Shown here: positions 14,503 through 16,399 of the stretch, piece by piece
Layout: every line of letters starts with the position of its first letter
Position numbering within the stretch: the stretch's first letter is position 1
From: Bacteroidales bacterium UBA5621
GTDB taxonomy: Bacteria > Bacteroidota > Bacteroidia > Bacteroidales > VadinHA17
Direction: 5' to 3'
Assembly (NCBI GenBank): GCA_002424525.1
Contig: DIKJ01000008.1
Span: 1,522-17,920 of the forward strand
DNA length: 16,399 nt
Notes under the pieces: model-generated
Databases searched by the model: none
What the model was told of the DNA's origin: nothing
The model's input: the letters and a program-made list of their open reading frames with translations, nothing else
Translations under genes and position numbers: made by a program

Positions 14503-15225
14503 TTATTTCTTATCCGCCCTTGAGGTTTCCAGGTATTTCCGGAACAACTGGTCAATCTCCTGCGGAGTGAGGGCCGGCTTCATGGAAGGAGCCGGCTCGG
14601 GGAAACCATGTATCAGAAGATAAGCCGCAGGTATCAGCAAGAACGGGCTGATTCCTACCATCCTGTCGGAAGGGATCCCTCCCTTCTCATAAGCTTCAAT
14701 TCTGTGTTTCTGACGCAGGATCTCGTAGTTGGTGGCAGCATCCCCGATTGAACCCTGACTATGAAGCCCCTGATAAGCCGAGACTGCAACATTGAACCTG
14801 GCATTGTCAATTTCGGTTTTCTGCTCAGGCCTAGCATAAAGGATATCTGATTTCAGGTTTGCATACCTGGGGAGTATTATTACCTCTCCGATTGCAAGAG
14901 TGTCGGTCTGCATGAAGATACCGGTGTTGAACTCCCTTCCCATAAGGGTATCGCTTACACTGAATGAAACAGGTTTGTATCCGAGAACCGAGAAGAGAAC
15001 GGTATCGTTCCTCCTGACATTAAGCGCGAAAGTACCGTCTGTCTCACTTACTGAATGAAACGACCTGTTGATAAAGATCTGGGAACCTGGGATTGGTTTG
15101 AGGGTTGAGGCATCCATCACGATGCCATGAAAAACAAATCTTACTCCGGCGCCCTTTTCCGTCTGGGAATAAAGGGCCTGGCAAATAAGAATAGTCAAAA
15201 AAAATATGACATTAATTTTCTTCAT
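14503..15225 (-). CDS. Exported CarboxypepD_reg-like domain protein of unknown function
   Basis: A 240-residue protein with a Sec signal peptide at about 1-21 (FFLTILICQALYSQ). An Ig-like CarboxypepD_reg-like domain follows at about 30-110, with the typical G-V-D-x-x-T-x-x-P-I-P-G pattern (GIVMDASTLKPIPG), ETDGTFAL and a hydrophobic LGYKP-type strand. In Bacteroidota this fold is common at the N-terminus of TonB-dependent receptors, but here no receptor barrel follows. The C-terminal 130 residues are mostly helical-looking and polar, with one hydrophobic stretch (SPFLLIPAAYLLIHGF), and I do not recognise them. GTG and ATG stand in tandem at the start; ATG at 15225 is chosen. It lies 14 bases after the nitroreductase gene, probably in one operon. 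The function is unknown. Confidence 0.8.
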   Translation of the reverse strand: MKKINVIFFLTILICQALYSQTEKGAGVRFVFHGIVMDASTLKPIPGSQIFINRSFHSVSETDGTFALNVRRNDTVLFSVLGYKPVSFSVSDTLMGREFNTGIFMQTDTLAIGEVIILPRYANLKSDILYARPEQKTEIDNARFNVAVSAYQGLHSQGSIGDAATNYEILRQKHRIEAYEKGGIPSDRMVGISPFLLIPAAYLLIHGFPEPAPSMKPALTPQEIDQLFRKYLETSRADKK

Positions 15226-15239
15226 CACCGAAAACCGGC

Positions 15240-15815
15240 TCAGAGTTTTAATATCAGATCATCAAGACGCCTTTTAGGAACATAATGATTGCCGGCGCTG
15301 TCTCTCCAGTATCTGATGTCGTCGCCCTTAACATCCTCAATGATAACATTTTCCACAGGCTTGCCCAGGGCAAGGACCAGGAGTATTTCGTACCGGTCGG
15401 GAATACCAAACTCCTTGCGCAGATCGTCTCGTTTTATCGACGCTATCATACAGCCTCCCAGTCCCCTGGCAGTAGCTCCAAGCATAATGCTCTGCGCGGC
15501 TATTCCATGGTCGACCATGAAATTCCCTGTGATATCTGTATCGCCAAGAATGATAATATAACCTGAAGGCCTTTCGCCCGGTACCGGTCCGTCCCAATCC
15601 TTAAGATAGCCTGCCCAGGCAGTCGACGGAAAGATCCTTTCACAATCTTCCGGGCTGGAATACAGGAGAAACCGCAGAGGTTGCCTGTTAGCCGCTGAGG
15701 CTGACAACCTTGCAAGTCCTGCAAGTTCTCTGAGGATCTCATCACTCAGCCTGTGCGATTCGTCGAACCGCCTGTACGACCGGGTTTTTAAAACAAGCTC
15801 GTCAAAACTGTTCAT
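15240..15815 (-). CDS. Nitroreductase family protein
   Basis: A 191-residue FMN-dependent oxidoreductase of the nitroreductase superfamily, probably cytoplasmic and dimeric. RSYRRF (12-17) is the N-terminal FMN-phosphate binding run. SASAANRQPLRFLL (38-51) is the second FMN motif, here with A-A-N-R-Q-P instead of the usual S-x-x-N-x-Q-P. GATARGLGGCMI (113-124) and LALGKP (148-153) complete the fold. The true substrate cannot be inferred; family members reduce nitro compounds, quinones or flavins, or do dehalogenation. The frame reaches a TTG at 15842, but ATG at 15815 with AAAGGGA upstream gives the standard N-terminus. It lies between the M28 peptidase and the CarboxypepD_reg-like gene in the same orientation. 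Confidence 0.88.
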   Translation of the reverse strand: MNSFDELVLKTRSYRRFDESHRLSDEILRELAGLARLSASAANRQPLRFLLYSSPEDCERIFPSTAWAGYLKDWDGPVPGERPSGYIIILGDTDITGNFMVDHGIAAQSIMLGATARGLGGCMIASIKRDDLRKEFGIPDRYEILLVLALGKPVENVIIEDVKGDDIRYWRDSAGNHYVPKRRLDDLILKL

Positions 15816-15868
15816 TGTTGGTCCCTTTGTGGTTTGTATCAAATTCCCCTCAATTTACGATATATTTC

Positions 15869-16399
15869 TCAATCGGAATAGAGTCCATCCCTTGAAAGAA
15901 TTCTTTTAAGATTAGCCAGTCCGTAAACCACCACGGCAGTTACCACTGAGGTGTGTTCCTGGTACTCCGGTATGCTTTTGTCGTATGTATCCCTTTCGGT
16001 ATGCCAGATCTCCATATAATTAAAGTTATACCCTTTACTGTCGGGGGTATCGAACGACAGTGTCGGCACACCGTTTATTGCAAACCAGGCATGATCGGAG
16101 CCGCCTGCCGTAACCGGCCGCGGCCGTGCCGGCTGGGTGCGCCTGGCAAGAGTAAACGGGAAATCGGGATTGATCCTGTTCAAAGGTCTGCAGACTATCT
16201 CAAAATCATCATACATTGCATCGGGTACAGTCAGCCCGGTTGCTACCGTCGGCCCCCCATCCCTGTTGAAATAGTTTGATATACGTGGAAGTTTTTCCTT
16301 ATTGGTCTCCACCCAGTGCCTGGAACCTACCAGTCCAAACTCCTCGGCAGCCCACAGGCATGCCAGTATCGTACGTTCGGGCTTGCCTCCGGCAGCCAT
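15869..16399 (-). CDS. M28 family zinc metallopeptidase, truncated by the window edge
   Basis: The C-terminal 176 residues of an aminopeptidase-type M28 peptidase; the frame is open to the right edge, and the ATG at 16399 is probably internal. Visible are the catalytic/zinc pair Glu-Glu in LWAAEEFGLVGSRHW, the zinc aspartate in NYFNRDGG, the GGSDHAWF loop and the last zinc histidine in WHTERDTYD. The earlier His-x-Asp zinc site and any signal peptide lie beyond the edge. M28 enzymes of this kind are usually exported and remove N-terminal residues from peptides. The C-terminus ends soon after the fold, so no T9SS sorting domain is attached. A gap of 53 bases separates it from the nitroreductase gene downstream. 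Confidence 0.9.
   Translation of the reverse strand: MAAGGKPERTILACLWAAEEFGLVGSRHWVETNKEKLPRISNYFNRDGGPTVATGLTVPDAMYDDFEIVCRPLNRINPDFPFTLARRTQPARPRPVTAGGSDHAWFAINGVPTLSFDTPDSKGYNFNYMEIWHTERDTYDKSIPEYQEHTSVVTAVVVYGLANLKRILSRDGLYSD

Noticed and set aside
14573..14596. Hairpin GCCGGCT-N10-AGCCGGC that could be a terminator
   Set aside because: It lies inside the coding sequence of the CarboxypepD_reg-like gene, in codons for a Pro/Ala-rich part, and has no T-run after it on either strand.

Overview
The window looks like a chromosomal segment of an anaerobic member of the Bacteroidota, probably Bacteroidales-like. The evidence is three type IX secretion (T9SS) or gliding-type proteins (a Plug protein, a PorP/SprF protein and a PKD protein with a type B sorting domain), a Bacteroidota-style OmpH chaperone and a CarboxypepD_reg-like protein, TAnnTTTG-type promoter cores, and few Shine-Dalgarno sequences. 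No phage, insertion sequence, CRISPR array, tRNA or rRNA is visible. No gene-free stretch exceeds about 220 bases.

Positions 1-1005 (+) hold the 3' part of a T9SS Plug gene. It ends tail-to-tail, sharing the bases TTAA, with a seven-gene minus-strand operon at 1002-6789: wtpA, wtpB, wtpC, moeA, moaA, moaC, mogA in transcription order. This couples uptake of tungstate or molybdate to early, middle and late steps of pterin cofactor synthesis. Each junction is an overlap or a gap of at most 6 bases. Divergent from it lie a short ThiF-type adenylyltransferase and a ThiS/MoaD-like sulfur carrier (6983-7789, +). MoaD and MoeB equivalents are otherwise missing here, so the pair may supply sulfur to the cofactor, although a thiamine role is equally possible by sequence. 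No moaE is present in the window. A DivIC/FtsB-like gene follows at 7813-8154.

Positions 8148-10016 (-) encode an OmpH/Skp-like periplasmic chaperone and a family 2 glycosyltransferase, with a plausible promoter upstream.

Positions 10182-13297 (-) form the most interesting block. An ECF sigma factor is followed by a membrane-anchored protein with an anti-sigma-like cytoplasmic N-terminus, two PKD domains and a T9SS type B C-terminal domain, and then by a PorP/SprF outer-membrane protein. I infer a surface- or secretion-sensing regulatory cassette.

Positions 13516-14427 (+) encode a monofunctional proline dehydrogenase. A seven-base tandem repeat array follows it at 14444-14496. On the minus strand beyond are a CarboxypepD_reg-like exported protein, a nitroreductase and the C-terminal part of an M28 metallopeptidase that runs off the right edge.
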